Positions 24,855 to 34,149 of a stretch of 64,000 bases of DNA are shown here, piece by piece (position 1 is the first letter of the stretch; every line of letters starts with the position of its first letter). The position numbers were made by a program, and so were the translations under genes. The notes under the pieces were generated by a model. That model saw nothing but the letters and a program-made list of their open reading frames with translations, did no database searches and was not told where the DNA came from. Source of the stretch: Actinomadura mexicana (lineage in GTDB: Bacteria > Actinomycetota > Actinomycetes > Streptosporangiales > Streptosporangiaceae). The stretch lies in contig NZ_FZNP01000011.1 in the NCBI RefSeq assembly GCF_900188105.1, forward strand, positions 1 through 64,000, written 5' to 3'.

Positions 24855-26222
24855 ATGGTGGACAGAGACGAACGACCGATCGCCGGCAACGACCCGGCCC
24901 CCACCCCCTTCGCCGCCGCCGAACCAGGGCAGGTCGTGCTCTACCGCGACGTGTCGCTGATCGACGGGACCGGCGCCCCCGTGCGGCACGGCATGGCGGT
25001 GGTGACGGACGGCCCGACGATCGCGGCGGTCGCGCCCGAGGACGAACTGACCTCCTTGGACCTGTCCGGCGCGGAGACCGTCGACCTGCGGGGCGCGTTC
25101 CTGCTGCCGGGCCTGATCGACACCCACCAGCACCTGTCGACGCCGCCGAACCGCGAGCAGGCCGAGGAGCTGATGCGGCGGCAGCTGTACGGCGGCGTCA
25201 CCGCGATCCGCGAGATGGCCGGCGACCTGCGGCAGATGGCCGACCTGTCGCGCGCCGCGCTGGTCGGCGAGATCCCCGGCCCCGACGTCCACAACGCGGC
25301 GCTGATGGCCGGCCCCGGCTTCTTCGACGACCCGCGAACCTGGCAGGTGTCGCAGGGGGCGACCCCCGGCGCCACGGCCTGGATGCAGGCGATCGACGAC
25401 GGGACCGACCTTCGGCTGGCCGTCGCGATGGCGCGCGGCACCGGGGCGGCCGCCGTCAAGGTCTACGCCGACCTGGAGCCGTCCCTGGTGGCCCGTATCA
25501 CCGAGGAGGCGCATCGGCAGGGCATGCGGGTGTGGGCGCACGCGGCGGTCTTCCCCGCGATGCCCCGCGACGTCGTCGCGGCCGGGGTCGACGTCGTGTC
25601 GCACGCCCACTACCTCGCCTACGATCTCGCCGGCGACCGGCCGGTGGCCTACCGGCAGCAGCGCGAGCACCTCGCGGACGCCTACGAGCGCTTCATGGCC
25701 GCGCCGCAGGACGCCGTCGACGGGCTGCTGGACGACATGCGGCGCCGCGGCACGATCCTCGACGCCACCGCGAGCCTCACGGCCAGGATCCCGTCCAGCG
25801 CGCCGGGTGCGGCAGCACTCGCGCCGGACGTCATGCGGCGGCTGATCGGCCGCGCGCGGGAGGCGGGCGTCACGATCTGCACCGGCACCGACTACGAGTC
25901 CCCGCCGGGCGACCCGTACCCGTCGCTCCACGACGAGCTCCGCTTCCTGGTGGAGGCGATGGGCATGCCGACGCGGGAGGTGATCCGCGCGGCCACGCTC
26001 GCCGGAGCGGCCGCCGTGGGGCTGGAGAACGCGATGGGCGCCGTCCGTCCCGGCATGCTCGCCAACCTCCTGATCGTCGCGGACGACCCGCACCACGACA
26101 TCGACCGTCTCCGCGGCGTCATCACGACGGTCAAGCGCGGACGGCGCCACGACCGGGCCGACTACGACCGCGCGTCCGCCACCGGGGCCGGCGCGACCAT
26201 CCAGGAGGGGGCGCCGGCGTGA
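24855..26222 (+). CDS. Imidazolonepropionase-like amidohydrolase
   Basis: A 455-residue metal-dependent hydrolase. The beta-sandwich start (VSLIDGTGAPVRHGMAVV) leads to strand-1 metal site LLPGLIDTHQHLSTP, a candidate bridging Lys in AAAVKVYADLE, metal His residues in RVWAHAAVFP and DVVSHAHYLAYD, and the final Asp in CTGTDYES. GMLANLLIVADDP closes the sandwich. Related enzymes cleave Xaa-Arg/Xaa-Pro dipeptides, imidazolones or amides. The ATG at 24855 is preferred; upstream TTG 24798 lacks support. It is the first gene of the peptide/tryptophan operon and overlaps the dipeptidase by GTGA. It could act on the imported peptide or as a formamidase, but neither is shown. Confidence 0.82.
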   Translation: MVDRDERPIAGNDPAPTPFAAAEPGQVVLYRDVSLIDGTGAPVRHGMAVVTDGPTIAAVAPEDELTSLDLSGAETVDLRGAFLLPGLIDTHQHLSTPPNREQAEELMRRQLYGGVTAIREMAGDLRQMADLSRAALVGEIPGPDVHNAALMAGPGFFDDPRTWQVSQGATPGATAWMQAIDDGTDLRLAVAMARGTGAAAVKVYADLEPSLVARITEEAHRQGMRVWAHAAVFPAMPRDVVAAGVDVVSHAHYLAYDLAGDRPVAYRQQREHLADAYERFMAAPQDAVDGLLDDMRRRGTILDATASLTARIPSSAPGAAALAPDVMRRLIGRAREAGVTICTGTDYESPPGDPYPSLHDELRFLVEAMGMPTREVIRAATLAGAAAVGLENAMGAVRPGMLANLLIVADDPHHDIDRLRGVITTVKRGRRHDRADYDRASATGAGATIQEGAPA

Positions 26223-27295
26223 GCGTCGACATCGCGGACTTCATCGTCGTCAACGCGCTGGGCGGGCTGGACAACCCGAACGCCCCGGCGTCGCTCGCCG
26301 CCTCCGGTGCGCTCGTCCAGACCAGCGAGCAGCTGACCGTCGACGCGCGCACGCTGGCGGACGCGCACGCCTCCGGCGTGACCGCGATCAACGTGACGCT
26401 GGGCTACACGATGGGCGACCTTCCGCCCTACGAGCACACGCTGCACGAGATAGGCACCTGGGACGCGATCATCGGCGCCCACCCGCGGGACCTGGTGCGG
26501 ATCGACACGGCCGCGGACCTCGCCGAGGCGAAGCGGCAAGGCAGGATCGGCATCATCTACGGCTTCCAGAACGCCGCCGCCGTCGAGGACCGCGCCGAGC
26601 GGATCGGCACGTTCGCCGGGCTCGGCGTCCGGGTCGTCCAGCTGACCTACAACCAGGCGAACCAGATCGGCGACGGCTCGATGGCGCCGGAGAACCGCGG
26701 GCTGACACCGCTCGGGCGCGACGTCGTCGCCGCCCTCAACGAGCACCGCCTCATGGTCGACCTCTCGCACAGCGGCGAACGGACCTGCCTGGAGGCCGCG
26801 CGGATCTCCGCGCGGCCCGTCTCGATCAACCACACGGGCTGCCGCGCGCTCGTCGACCTGCCGCGCAACAAGACCGACGAGGAACTGCGGCTGGTCGCCT
26901 CGCGGGGCGGCTTCGTCGGCATCTACTTCATGCCGTTCCTCAACGCGTCCGGGCACGCCACGGCGGCGGACGTCGTGGAGCACATCGCGCACGCGGTCAA
27001 CGTCTGCGGCGAGGACCACGTCGGCATCGGCACCGACGGGACGATCACCGCCATCGACGACCTGGACGCCTACCGCGACCGGCTCGCCGAGCAGGTGGCG
27101 CGGCGCCGGGCGGCCGGGGCGTCCGCGGCCGGCGAGCGGAGCGACACCTATCCGTTCGTCGTCGACCTGCGCGGCGTCGACCAGTTCCGGGAGCTGGCGC
27201 GGCTGCTCACCGAGCGCGGCTACTCCGCGAGCCGGATCGAAAAGATCCTCGGCCTGAACTTTCACAACTACGCGAAGGCGGTCTGGGGCCGATGA
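26219..27295 (+). CDS. M19-type membrane dipeptidase homologue with altered metal site
   Basis: A 358-residue TIM-barrel protein of the renal-dipeptidase (M19) family. Conserved features include VRVVQLTYNQANQIGDGS, MVDLSHSGERT (His184), VSINHTGCRALVDLPRNKTD (His205), FMPFL, and HVGIGTDG (Asp273). The usual N-terminal H-x-D metal pair is replaced (VVNALGGLDNPN), and the bridging Glu is Gln117 (IIYGFQNAA). A one-metal or altered chemistry is therefore possible; a subfamily with this GFQ motif exists in my memory of the family. It is translationally coupled to the amidohydrolase, suggesting successive cleavage of an imported peptide. Confidence 0.82.
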   Translation: MSVDIADFIVVNALGGLDNPNAPASLAASGALVQTSEQLTVDARTLADAHASGVTAINVTLGYTMGDLPPYEHTLHEIGTWDAIIGAHPRDLVRIDTAADLAEAKRQGRIGIIYGFQNAAAVEDRAERIGTFAGLGVRVVQLTYNQANQIGDGSMAPENRGLTPLGRDVVAALNEHRLMVDLSHSGERTCLEAARISARPVSINHTGCRALVDLPRNKTDEELRLVASRGGFVGIYFMPFLNASGHATAADVVEHIAHAVNVCGEDHVGIGTDGTITAIDDLDAYRDRLAEQVARRRAAGASAAGERSDTYPFVVDLRGVDQFRELARLLTERGYSASRIEKILGLNFHNYAKAVWGR

Positions 27296-27318
27296 CACTC
27301 TTCACGAGAGGCGGAGCC

Positions 27319-29175
27319 ATGCGGCGCCTCCCGCTGCTCGCCGGGGCGCTGGTCGCGCTCCTGCCGCTCGCGGCGTGCAGCGGCGGCGCGACGTCCACCG
27401 CCCAGAAGCCGGGGGCCAAGACGTTCGGGTCGCTGCCCGCGCAGACGGGCACGCCCAAGGACGGCGGTGCCATCGACATCGGGCAGCAGCCGGGGGCCGG
27501 ACCGTTCTACATGCTGCCGGTCGTGCCCGGCGCGTTCAACTCGACCTTCGTGACCTACCAGTTCCAGCGGCTCATGTACCGGCCGCTCTACTGGTTCCCG
27601 CAGGGCGCGAGCCACAAGGTCGACGAGTCGCTCAGCCTGGCCGCCCTGCCGGAGTTCTCCGACGGCAACAAGACCGTGACCATCAAGCTGCGGGCGGGCT
27701 ACAAGTGGTCCGACGGCAACCCGGTCGAGGCCGATGACGTCGTCTTCTTCATCGACCTGGTGAAGGCGGCGCTCAAGAAGAGCCCGGCCAACTGGGCCGA
27801 CTACACCCCGGGCCAGTTCCCCGACAGCGTCGCCGGGGCGGAGGCGACCTCGAAGAGCACGGTGACGCTGAAGCTCAAAGAGGCGTACAACCCGGAATGG
27901 TTCACCGCCAACCAGCTGACCTCCATCATCCCGCTCCCGGCCGACCAGTGGTCCCGCGCGTCGGCCGACGGGCCCATCCTCGACCACTCCTCGCCCGAGA
28001 ACGCCAAGGCGATCTACGCCTACCTCGACAGGGCGTCGCGGGACCCGGCCACGTTCGCGACGAACCCGCTGTGGCGGACGGTGAACGGCCCGTACCGGCT
28101 GAGCGGCTTCGACGTGACCACGAACGCGTACTCGATGACCGCCAACGAGGCGTACGCCGGGCCGCAGAGACCGCACATCAAGACGCTGAACTTCCGGCCG
28201 TTCACCTCCGAGACGGCGAAGTTCAACCAGCTCCTCAGCGGCAGGCTGACCGTGGCCACGGTCGACCAGAACAACGTCGGGCAGGTGGCGGCGCTCAAGG
28301 CCGCGGGCTACCACGTGTACGGTGCGCCCCGGCTGGGCTTCAGCTTCATCATGCTCAACTTCAAGGACGCGACCGACAACGTCGACAAGCTCTACGCCCA
28401 GCACTACGTCCGGCAGGCGCTGCAGCAGCTGATCGACCAGCCCGGCTACATCTCCAGCAAGGGGATGTACAACGGCGCGGCCGTCGAGAGCTACGGTCCC
28501 GCCCCGGCGAGCTCGCCCTACGTGTCCGGGAACGTCGCCACCGCGCCGTACCCCTACGATCCGGCCGCCGCCCGCAAGCTGCTCGAGGACCACGGCTGGA
28601 AGGTGGTGCCGGACGGCGCCACGACGTGCGAGCGCCCCGGCACCGGGCCGTCGCAGTGCGGAGCCGGGATCCCGCAGGGGCAGACGCTGAAGTTCAACCT
28701 CTTCTACCGCAGCGAGCCGCAGCTGCACAGCGCGGTGAGCACCGCGTTCGCCTCGGCGGCCCGCAAGCTCGGCATGACGGTCACGGTCGCGCCGAAGACG
28801 TTCAGCTTCCTGATCCAGAACTTCAACGTGCCCGCGGCGCCCTCGAAGGCCGGTGAGTGGGCCATGTCGACCTGGGGCGGCTTCAGCACGAAGCCGTACC
28901 CGACCATGTCGGGCGTCTTCGACACCAAGGGCTCGGGCAACGTCGGCGCCTACAGCGACCCCAAGACCGACGAACTGATCCGGGACTCGGTGCACGGCGC
29001 GGACCGCGAGGCCGTCCAGGCCGAGATCGAGCATCTGCGGACCGACCTGCCGGTGCTCTGGCTGCCGAACGCGCACACCATCTGGGCCTGGAAGGACACG
29101 CTGTCCGGCCCGGCCGACTCCTTCGCCAGCCTGCCGGCCGGCGTGCTCACCCCCGAGTACTGGTACCTGAAGTAG
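27319..29175 (+). CDS. Oligopeptide ABC transporter substrate-binding lipoprotein
   Basis: A 618-residue SBP_bac_5 (DppA/OppA) protein. MRRLPLLAGALVALLPLAAC is a lipoprotein signal with lipobox L-A-A-C at Cys20. The mature part shows the family pattern FQRLMYRPLYWF, KTVTIKLRAGYKWSDGNPVE ADDVV, and a C-terminal DPKTDELI and LWLPNAHTIWAW. The ATG at 27319 suits the signal peptide; ATG 27292, overlapping the dipeptidase stop, would add nine residues. It captures peptides outside the membrane for the downstream permeases. Two cysteines (TTCERPG...SQCGAG) may form a disulfide. Confidence 0.9.
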   Translation: MRRLPLLAGALVALLPLAACSGGATSTAQKPGAKTFGSLPAQTGTPKDGGAIDIGQQPGAGPFYMLPVVPGAFNSTFVTYQFQRLMYRPLYWFPQGASHKVDESLSLAALPEFSDGNKTVTIKLRAGYKWSDGNPVEADDVVFFIDLVKAALKKSPANWADYTPGQFPDSVAGAEATSKSTVTLKLKEAYNPEWFTANQLTSIIPLPADQWSRASADGPILDHSSPENAKAIYAYLDRASRDPATFATNPLWRTVNGPYRLSGFDVTTNAYSMTANEAYAGPQRPHIKTLNFRPFTSETAKFNQLLSGRLTVATVDQNNVGQVAALKAAGYHVYGAPRLGFSFIMLNFKDATDNVDKLYAQHYVRQALQQLIDQPGYISSKGMYNGAAVESYGPAPASSPYVSGNVATAPYPYDPAAARKLLEDHGWKVVPDGATTCERPGTGPSQCGAGIPQGQTLKFNLFYRSEPQLHSAVSTAFASAARKLGMTVTVAPKTFSFLIQNFNVPAAPSKAGEWAMSTWGGFSTKPYPTMSGVFDTKGSGNVGAYSDPKTDELIRDSVHGADREAVQAEIEHLRTDLPVLWLPNAHTIWAWKDTLSGPADSFASLPAGVLTPEYWYLK

Positions 29176-29224
29176 CCGGGCCCGCCGAAGCCGGAGCCGG
29201 CCATCGATAGAAAGGAGGTAGGGC

Positions 29225-30172
29225 GTGGTCCAGTATGTGCTGCGGCGGCTGGGAACGTCGGCGATCGTGATCCTGGGCGTCTCACTGATCACCTTCCTGC
29301 TGCTGCACGGGATGTCGGGGTCCCCGGGCCGGGCGATCCTCGGCGTCCAGGCGAGCGCGGAGGCGGTGGCCGCCTTCGACCGGGAGCACGGCTACGACCG
29401 GTCGCTCGTCCTCCAGTACTTCGACTACCTGGGCGGGTTGCTCCACGGCGACCTCGGCCACTCCTACAAGCTGAACCAGAGCGTGAACGCGCTGCTGGCG
29501 GAGAACGCCGGCCGGACGGCGATGCTGTCGGCGGTCGCGCTCGCCCTCGCGATCTGCGCGGCCGTCCCGCTCGGCGTCTTCCAGGCGGTGAAGCGCAACA
29601 GCGTCGGCGACAACGTGCTGACCACGCTCACCTTCGTCACCTACTCGATGCCCGTGTTCCTGCTCGCGATGCTGCTGATCCAGCTCTTCGCGATGGGGCT
29701 GGGCGTGCTGCCGGCCCAGGCGGCGCAGTCGAGTTCCAACTTCGTCGTCTTCACCGAGCCGCGCGCCATGCTGCTCCCGGTGCTGACGCTGACCGGGGTC
29801 ACGGTCGCGATGTACTCCAGATACCAGCGGTCCGCGGCGCTCGACCAGCTCGCGCAGGACTACATCAGGGTGGCGCGGGCGAAGGGCCTGTCGATGCGCC
29901 TGGTGCTCACCCGGCACCTGCTGCGCAACGCCTGCGTGCCGCTGGTGACCCTGATCGGCATGTCGATCCCGCTGCTGCTGGCGGGGAACCTGGTGGTCGA
30001 GTCCGTCTTCAACTACCCGGGACTGGGGCTGCTCTTCTTCAACGGCCTGAACAACCAGGACTATCCCGTCCTGCTGGGCTACACGCTGGTCGCCGCGATC
30101 CTGACCGTCCTCGGGAACCTCGTGGCGGACGTGCTGGTGGCGGCCACCGACCCGAGGACGCGGCGCGCATGA
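29225..30172 (+). CDS. Oligopeptide ABC transporter permease (DppB-like)
   Basis: A 315-residue inner-membrane permease with six helices, opening VQYVLRRLGTSAIVILGVSL. The cytoplasmic EAA-type coupling loop reads DYIRVARAKGLSMRLVLTRH LLRNA, the form seen in DppB/OppB. GTG 29225 follows an ideal ribosome-binding site, AAAGGAGGT. The stop overlaps the next permease by 4 nt. With its partner it forms the channel of the peptide importer. Confidence 0.92.
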   Translation: MVQYVLRRLGTSAIVILGVSLITFLLLHGMSGSPGRAILGVQASAEAVAAFDREHGYDRSLVLQYFDYLGGLLHGDLGHSYKLNQSVNALLAENAGRTAMLSAVALALAICAAVPLGVFQAVKRNSVGDNVLTTLTFVTYSMPVFLLAMLLIQLFAMGLGVLPAQAAQSSSNFVVFTEPRAMLLPVLTLTGVTVAMYSRYQRSAALDQLAQDYIRVARAKGLSMRLVLTRHLLRNACVPLVTLIGMSIPLLLAGNLVVESVFNYPGLGLLFFNGLNNQDYPVLLGYTLVAAILTVLGNLVADVLVAATDPRTRRA

Positions 30173-31107
30173 CCGAATCCGTCACCGACAAGACCGGTAA
30201 GACCGGCGGCGCGGCGCCGCGCACCGTGCGGGACGACCGCGGAGCGCGCCTCCCGGAGCCCACGAGCGGATGGCGGCTCACCGCGCGGGCGTTCCTGCAG
30301 AACCGGCTCGCCGTCGTCGGCCTCGGCATCATCGTCTTCTTCGTCCTGTTCTGCGGCGCCGGGCCGTACCTGTACGTGACCGACCAGGTCACCGTCGACC
30401 CGGTGAGCAGCCTGCTGGCGCCCGGCGGCGGGCACCCGCTCGGCACCGACGCGCAGGGCTTCGACGTGCTCGGCCGGATCATGCTGGGCGGCCGGGCGTC
30501 GCTCCAGATCGGGCTGTTCGCGGCGCTGATCGCCACCGGGATCGGCACGCTGTACGGCACGGTCGCCGGGCTCGCCGGCGGCGTCGTGGACGGGTTCATG
30601 ATGCGCGTGGTCGACACGCTGCTGTCGATCCCGTTCCTGTTCATCGTGCTGATCGTCGCCACCCGGTTCAGCTCCACGGTGCTGTCGCTCAGCCTGATCC
30701 TGGGCGCGTTCTCCTGGCTCGCGCCGGCCCGCCTCGTCCGGGCCGAGGTGCTGACGCTGCGCTCGCGCGGGTTCGTCGCGGCGGCGACGGTGATGGGGGC
30801 GACCAAGGCGCGGATCGTCGCCCGGCACCTGATCCCGAACGCCCTGGGCGTGGTGATCGTCAACATCACCTTCCAGGTCGCCGACGCGATCATCGCGGTC
30901 TCGCTGCTGGGCTTCCTCGGCTTCGGGCTCAACTACCCGGACGTCGAGTGGGGGACGCAGCTGTCCGCGGGGGTGTCCTTCCTGCTGGCGGGCTCCTGGT
31001 GGCTGATCTACCCGGTCGGCGCCTGCCTGGTCCTGGTGGTCATGGCGTTCAACTTCGTCGGGGACGCGATGCGCGACTCGATCGACGTACGGCTGAGGCG
31101 GCGCTGA
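30169..31107 (+). CDS. Oligopeptide ABC transporter permease (DppC-like)
   Basis: A 312-residue permease beginning with a 45-residue cytoplasmic tail, then the first helix (NRLAVVGLGIIVFFVLFCGA), the DppC hallmark HPLGTDAQGFDVLGRIMLGG, and the coupling loop RSRGFVAAATVMGATKARIV with RHLIPNALGVVIV. Five further helices follow, with a conserved ending DAMRDSIDVRLRRR. It pairs with the DppB-like protein. Confidence 0.92.
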   Translation: MTESVTDKTGKTGGAAPRTVRDDRGARLPEPTSGWRLTARAFLQNRLAVVGLGIIVFFVLFCGAGPYLYVTDQVTVDPVSSLLAPGGGHPLGTDAQGFDVLGRIMLGGRASLQIGLFAALIATGIGTLYGTVAGLAGGVVDGFMMRVVDTLLSIPFLFIVLIVATRFSSTVLSLSLILGAFSWLAPARLVRAEVLTLRSRGFVAAATVMGATKARIVARHLIPNALGVVIVNITFQVADAIIAVSLLGFLGFGLNYPDVEWGTQLSAGVSFLLAGSWWLIYPVGACLVLVVMAFNFVGDAMRDSIDVRLRRR

Positions 31108-31133
31108 TGCCCGCCCACGCAGGAAGGTCGCAC

Positions 31134-33218
31134 ATGAACCCCGACGCTCATCCGGCACCCGGCGACGACTGCGTCCTGGCGATCGAGGGCCTGTCCACCA
31201 GCATCCGGCTGCGCAGGTCGGACGTCGGCGTGGTCGGCGGCGTCGACCTGCGCCTGCGCCGGGGCGAGACCCTCGGGCTGGTGGGGGAGTCCGGATGCGG
31301 AAAGTCGATGACCGGGCTCTCGGTCATGGGCCTCCTCCCGCCCGGCGGACGCGTGGCCGGGGGGTCGATCAAGCTGGCCGGGCAGGAGCTGGTCGGCCTC
31401 CCGGAGAAGCGCTACCAGCGGATCCGCGGCAACGAGGTCGCCATGATCTTCCAGGATCCGATGACGTCGCTCAACCCCACCAAGACGATCGGCGACCAGG
31501 TCGCCGAGCCTGTCCGGCTGCACCGCGGCGCGAGCCCGAAGCAGGCCCGCGACCGGGCGCTGGAGATGCTCGCGCTGGTCGGCATCGCCCGGCCCGCCGA
31601 ACGGCTGGGCCAGTACCCGCACGAGCTGTCCGGCGGGCTCCGGCAGCGGGTCATGATCGCCATGGCGCTGTCCTGCGAGCCGAAGGTGCTCATCGCGGAC
31701 GAGCCGACGACGGCGCTCGACGTGACCGTCCAGGCGCAGGTCCTGCGGCTGCTGCACGACCTCAAGGACCGGCTCGGCATGGCCATGCTGCTGATCACCC
31801 ACGACATGGGCGTGATCGCGCAGTGGGCCGACCGGGTCAGCGTCATGTACGCCGGCGGCATCGTCGAGAGCGCCCGCACCGGCGAGTTGTTCACGGGCAT
31901 GCGGCACCCGTACGCGCGGGCCCTGCTGGCCTGCACGCCGCGGCTGACCCAGCCGCGCGGGCAGGCCCTCTACTCCATTCCGGGCTCCCCGCCGGACCTG
32001 GCCCACCCGCCCGCGGGCTGCCGCTACGCCGCCCGGTGCGCGCACGCCACCGACCGCTGCCGGAGCGAGGAGCCGGTGCTCGCCGAGGAGCGGCCGGGGC
32101 ACGCGCTCGCGTGCTGGAACCCGGTCGACGGCCCGCTCGGCGCGGCCCCGCCGGCCGCGTCCGACGCGGAGACCGCGCCGCAGACCGCGCCGCAGACCGC
32201 GCAGGCGCCGGTGCCGGCCGGACCGGTGCTCGCCGTCGACGACCTGGTCAGGGAGTACGCGGCGGGCAGGTCGCTGCGGGGCGGTGCGCGGCGCGGCGTC
32301 AAGGCCGTGTCCGGGGTGTCGTTCGAGGTCGAGCCGGGCCGGACCTTCGGGCTGGTCGGGGAGTCCGGCTGCGGCAAGAGCACCCTCGCCCGGATGATCG
32401 TCGGTCTGGAGAAGCCGTCGTCCGGCGGTGTCACCGCTCTCGGCGCCGAGCTCGGCGGGCTGCGCGGGCGGGGGCTGCGCCGGCACCGCCGCAACCTCCA
32501 GATGATGTTCCAGGACCCGTTCGACGCGCTCGACCCGCGCATGCGGATCGGCGCGATCCTGCGCGAGCCGTTCGCCGCCCAGGGTATCGGGTCGGCGAGG
32601 GAGCAGTCGGCCGCGATCCGCGACCTGCTCGACGAGGTCGGCCTGCCGCACGGCGTGCTGGAGCGCTACCCCCACGAGTTCTCCGGCGGCCAGCGGCAGC
32701 GCATCGCGCTGGCCCGCGCGCTGGCGCTCAACCCCCGCGTGATCGTGGCCGACGAGCCGGTGAGCGCGCTCGACGTCTCGATCCGCTCCCAGGTGCTCAA
32801 CCTGATGAGGCGGCTCCAGGCGAAGCACGGGCTCACCTACGTGGTGATCTCCCACGACCTGACCGTCGTCCGCTACCTGGCGGACACGGTCGGGGTGATG
32901 TACCTGGGCAAGCTGGTCGAGATCGGCCCCCCGGACGACATCTACCTGCGCGCCGCGCACCCGTACACCGCCGGGCTGATCGCCGCCGTCCCCGAGCCCG
33001 ACCCGGCCGCCGAACCCCCCGGCGACCAGGACGGCATGGACGCCGAGATGCCCAGCCCGTTCGACCCGCCGTCCGGCTGCCGCTTCCGCACCCGCTGCCC
33101 GCGCGCGCAGGCCCGGTGCGCCGAGGAGGAACCGGTGCTGCGCGGCTTCGATCCGGGCCATTCGGCCGCGTGCCACTTCCCGCTGCGCGAGCCGCGGCCC
33201 GCCGCCCAGGCCGGCTGA
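31134..33218 (+). CDS. Fused DppD-DppF peptide ABC transporter ATPase
   Basis: A 694-residue protein containing two complete ABC ATPases. Domain 1 (about residues 15-275): Walker A GESGCGKSMTG, signature ELSGGLRQRVMIAMAL, Walker B VLIADEPTTALD. Domain 2 (about 385-660): Walker A GESGCGKSTLA, signature EFSGGQRQRIALARAL, Walker B VIVADEPVSALD. Each ends with the oligopeptide-transporter cysteine motif (CRYAARCAHATDRC and CRFRTRCPRAQARC), which in relatives can bind an iron-sulfur cluster. The Gln/Ala/Pro-rich linker (about 340-365) has repeated APQTAPQTAQ. Start 31134 has AGGAAGG upstream; an overlapping ATG at 31107 is weaker. One polypeptide powers both import sites. Confidence 0.92.
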   Translation: MNPDAHPAPGDDCVLAIEGLSTSIRLRRSDVGVVGGVDLRLRRGETLGLVGESGCGKSMTGLSVMGLLPPGGRVAGGSIKLAGQELVGLPEKRYQRIRGNEVAMIFQDPMTSLNPTKTIGDQVAEPVRLHRGASPKQARDRALEMLALVGIARPAERLGQYPHELSGGLRQRVMIAMALSCEPKVLIADEPTTALDVTVQAQVLRLLHDLKDRLGMAMLLITHDMGVIAQWADRVSVMYAGGIVESARTGELFTGMRHPYARALLACTPRLTQPRGQALYSIPGSPPDLAHPPAGCRYAARCAHATDRCRSEEPVLAEERPGHALACWNPVDGPLGAAPPAASDAETAPQTAPQTAQAPVPAGPVLAVDDLVREYAAGRSLRGGARRGVKAVSGVSFEVEPGRTFGLVGESGCGKSTLARMIVGLEKPSSGGVTALGAELGGLRGRGLRRHRRNLQMMFQDPFDALDPRMRIGAILREPFAAQGIGSAREQSAAIRDLLDEVGLPHGVLERYPHEFSGGQRQRIALARALALNPRVIVADEPVSALDVSIRSQVLNLMRRLQAKHGLTYVVISHDLTVVRYLADTVGVMYLGKLVEIGPPDDIYLRAAHPYTAGLIAAVPEPDPAAEPPGDQDGMDAEMPSPFDPPSGCRFRTRCPRAQARCAEEEPVLRGFDPGHSAACHFPLREPRPAAQAG

Positions 33219-33254
33219 CGCCGGCGCAGACCGAAGACCGCAGAAAGGACACCG

Positions 33255-34139
33255 GTGAACACCGACCTCGAACACTCGATCTGCCCGGTGACGGAGCAGG
33301 AGCGCGCCGACCGCGCCGCCGCCGGTGGGGGAGAGCCCACCCTGGCGTTCACCGGCAGGGTGCCGTACGACGCCTACGTCCACGCCGACACCCTGCACAC
33401 CCTTCAGCAGACACTGAGCGACGATCCCGGAGAGATGTCGTTCCTGGTGATCAGCCAGGTGATGGAGCTGTACTTCGGGCTCGTCCGCCATGAACTGCGC
33501 GAAGGGCAGCGCCTGATCCGGGAGGACGACGTGTGGGGCGCCCTCCCGCCGCTGCGAAGGGCCGCCCTGCACCTGGAGGGGCTCAACGCGGGCTGGCGCG
33601 GCCTGCGCTGGATGACGCCGACCGACTTCAACCGCTTCCGCGACAAGCTGGGCGAAGGCTCAGGCTTCCAGTCCGCGATGTACCGGCATCTGGAGTTCCT
33701 GCTGGGGCTCAAGACGGCGTCGCTCGTCCGGCCGTTCAGGCGGCAGCCCGACGTCCACGCGGAACTGACGGGGGCGCTGCGCGCGCCCAGCCTCTGGGAC
33801 GACGCCATCGCCCTGCTCGCCCGGAAGGGCCACGACATCCCCGCCGACCTGCTCGGCCGGGACCACTCCCAGGAGCACCAGCCGCACTCGGCGGTCGAAG
33901 GCGCCTGGGTGGAGGTCTACACCGACACCGGACCCGACAACCACCTCCGCATGCTCGGCGAGGCCCTGACCGACGTCGCCGAGCGTTTCGGCGACTGGCG
34001 CTACCAGCATCTGATGTCGGTCCGCCGCGCGATGGGCGCGAAGGCGGGCAGCGGCGGCTCGAACGGGATCCATTGGCTCCAGCGCAGCATGGCCAGGGAG
34101 GTCTTCCCGGAGCTGTGGTCGGCCCGCACGTACATGTAG
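33255..34139 (+). CDS. kynA: Tryptophan 2,3-dioxygenase family protein
   Basis: A 294-residue haem dioxygenase-fold protein, expected to open the indole ring of tryptophan to N-formylkynurenine. Key matches: VPYDAYVHADTLHTLQQTLS, MTPTDFNRFRDKLGEGSGFQ (Arg129 aligns with the substrate-carboxylate Arg117 of the Xanthomonas enzyme), FGDWRYQHLMSVRRAMGAKA (His252, proximal haem ligand) and GSGGSNGIHWLQ. The distal histidine (His55, in IIQHQ of Xanthomonas) is Ser67 here (VISQ). GTG 33255 follows AGAAAGGA. It lies 37 nt after the transporter ATPase and just before the kynurenine monooxygenase gene, so it joins tryptophan oxidation to peptide uptake. Confidence 0.88.
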   Translation: MNTDLEHSICPVTEQERADRAAAGGGEPTLAFTGRVPYDAYVHADTLHTLQQTLSDDPGEMSFLVISQVMELYFGLVRHELREGQRLIREDDVWGALPPLRRAALHLEGLNAGWRGLRWMTPTDFNRFRDKLGEGSGFQSAMYRHLEFLLGLKTASLVRPFRRQPDVHAELTGALRAPSLWDDAIALLARKGHDIPADLLGRDHSQEHQPHSAVEGAWVEVYTDTGPDNHLRMLGEALTDVAERFGDWRYQHLMSVRRAMGAKAGSGGSNGIHWLQRSMAREVFPELWSARTYM

Positions 34140-34149
34140 GGGAGCAAGG

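Noticed and set aside
30270..31120. Plus-strand open frame reading from the DppC-like gene into the ATPase gene as one 982-codon protein
   Set aside because: Its first part is an out-of-frame reading of the permease. Only the part from about 31134 is a real protein.
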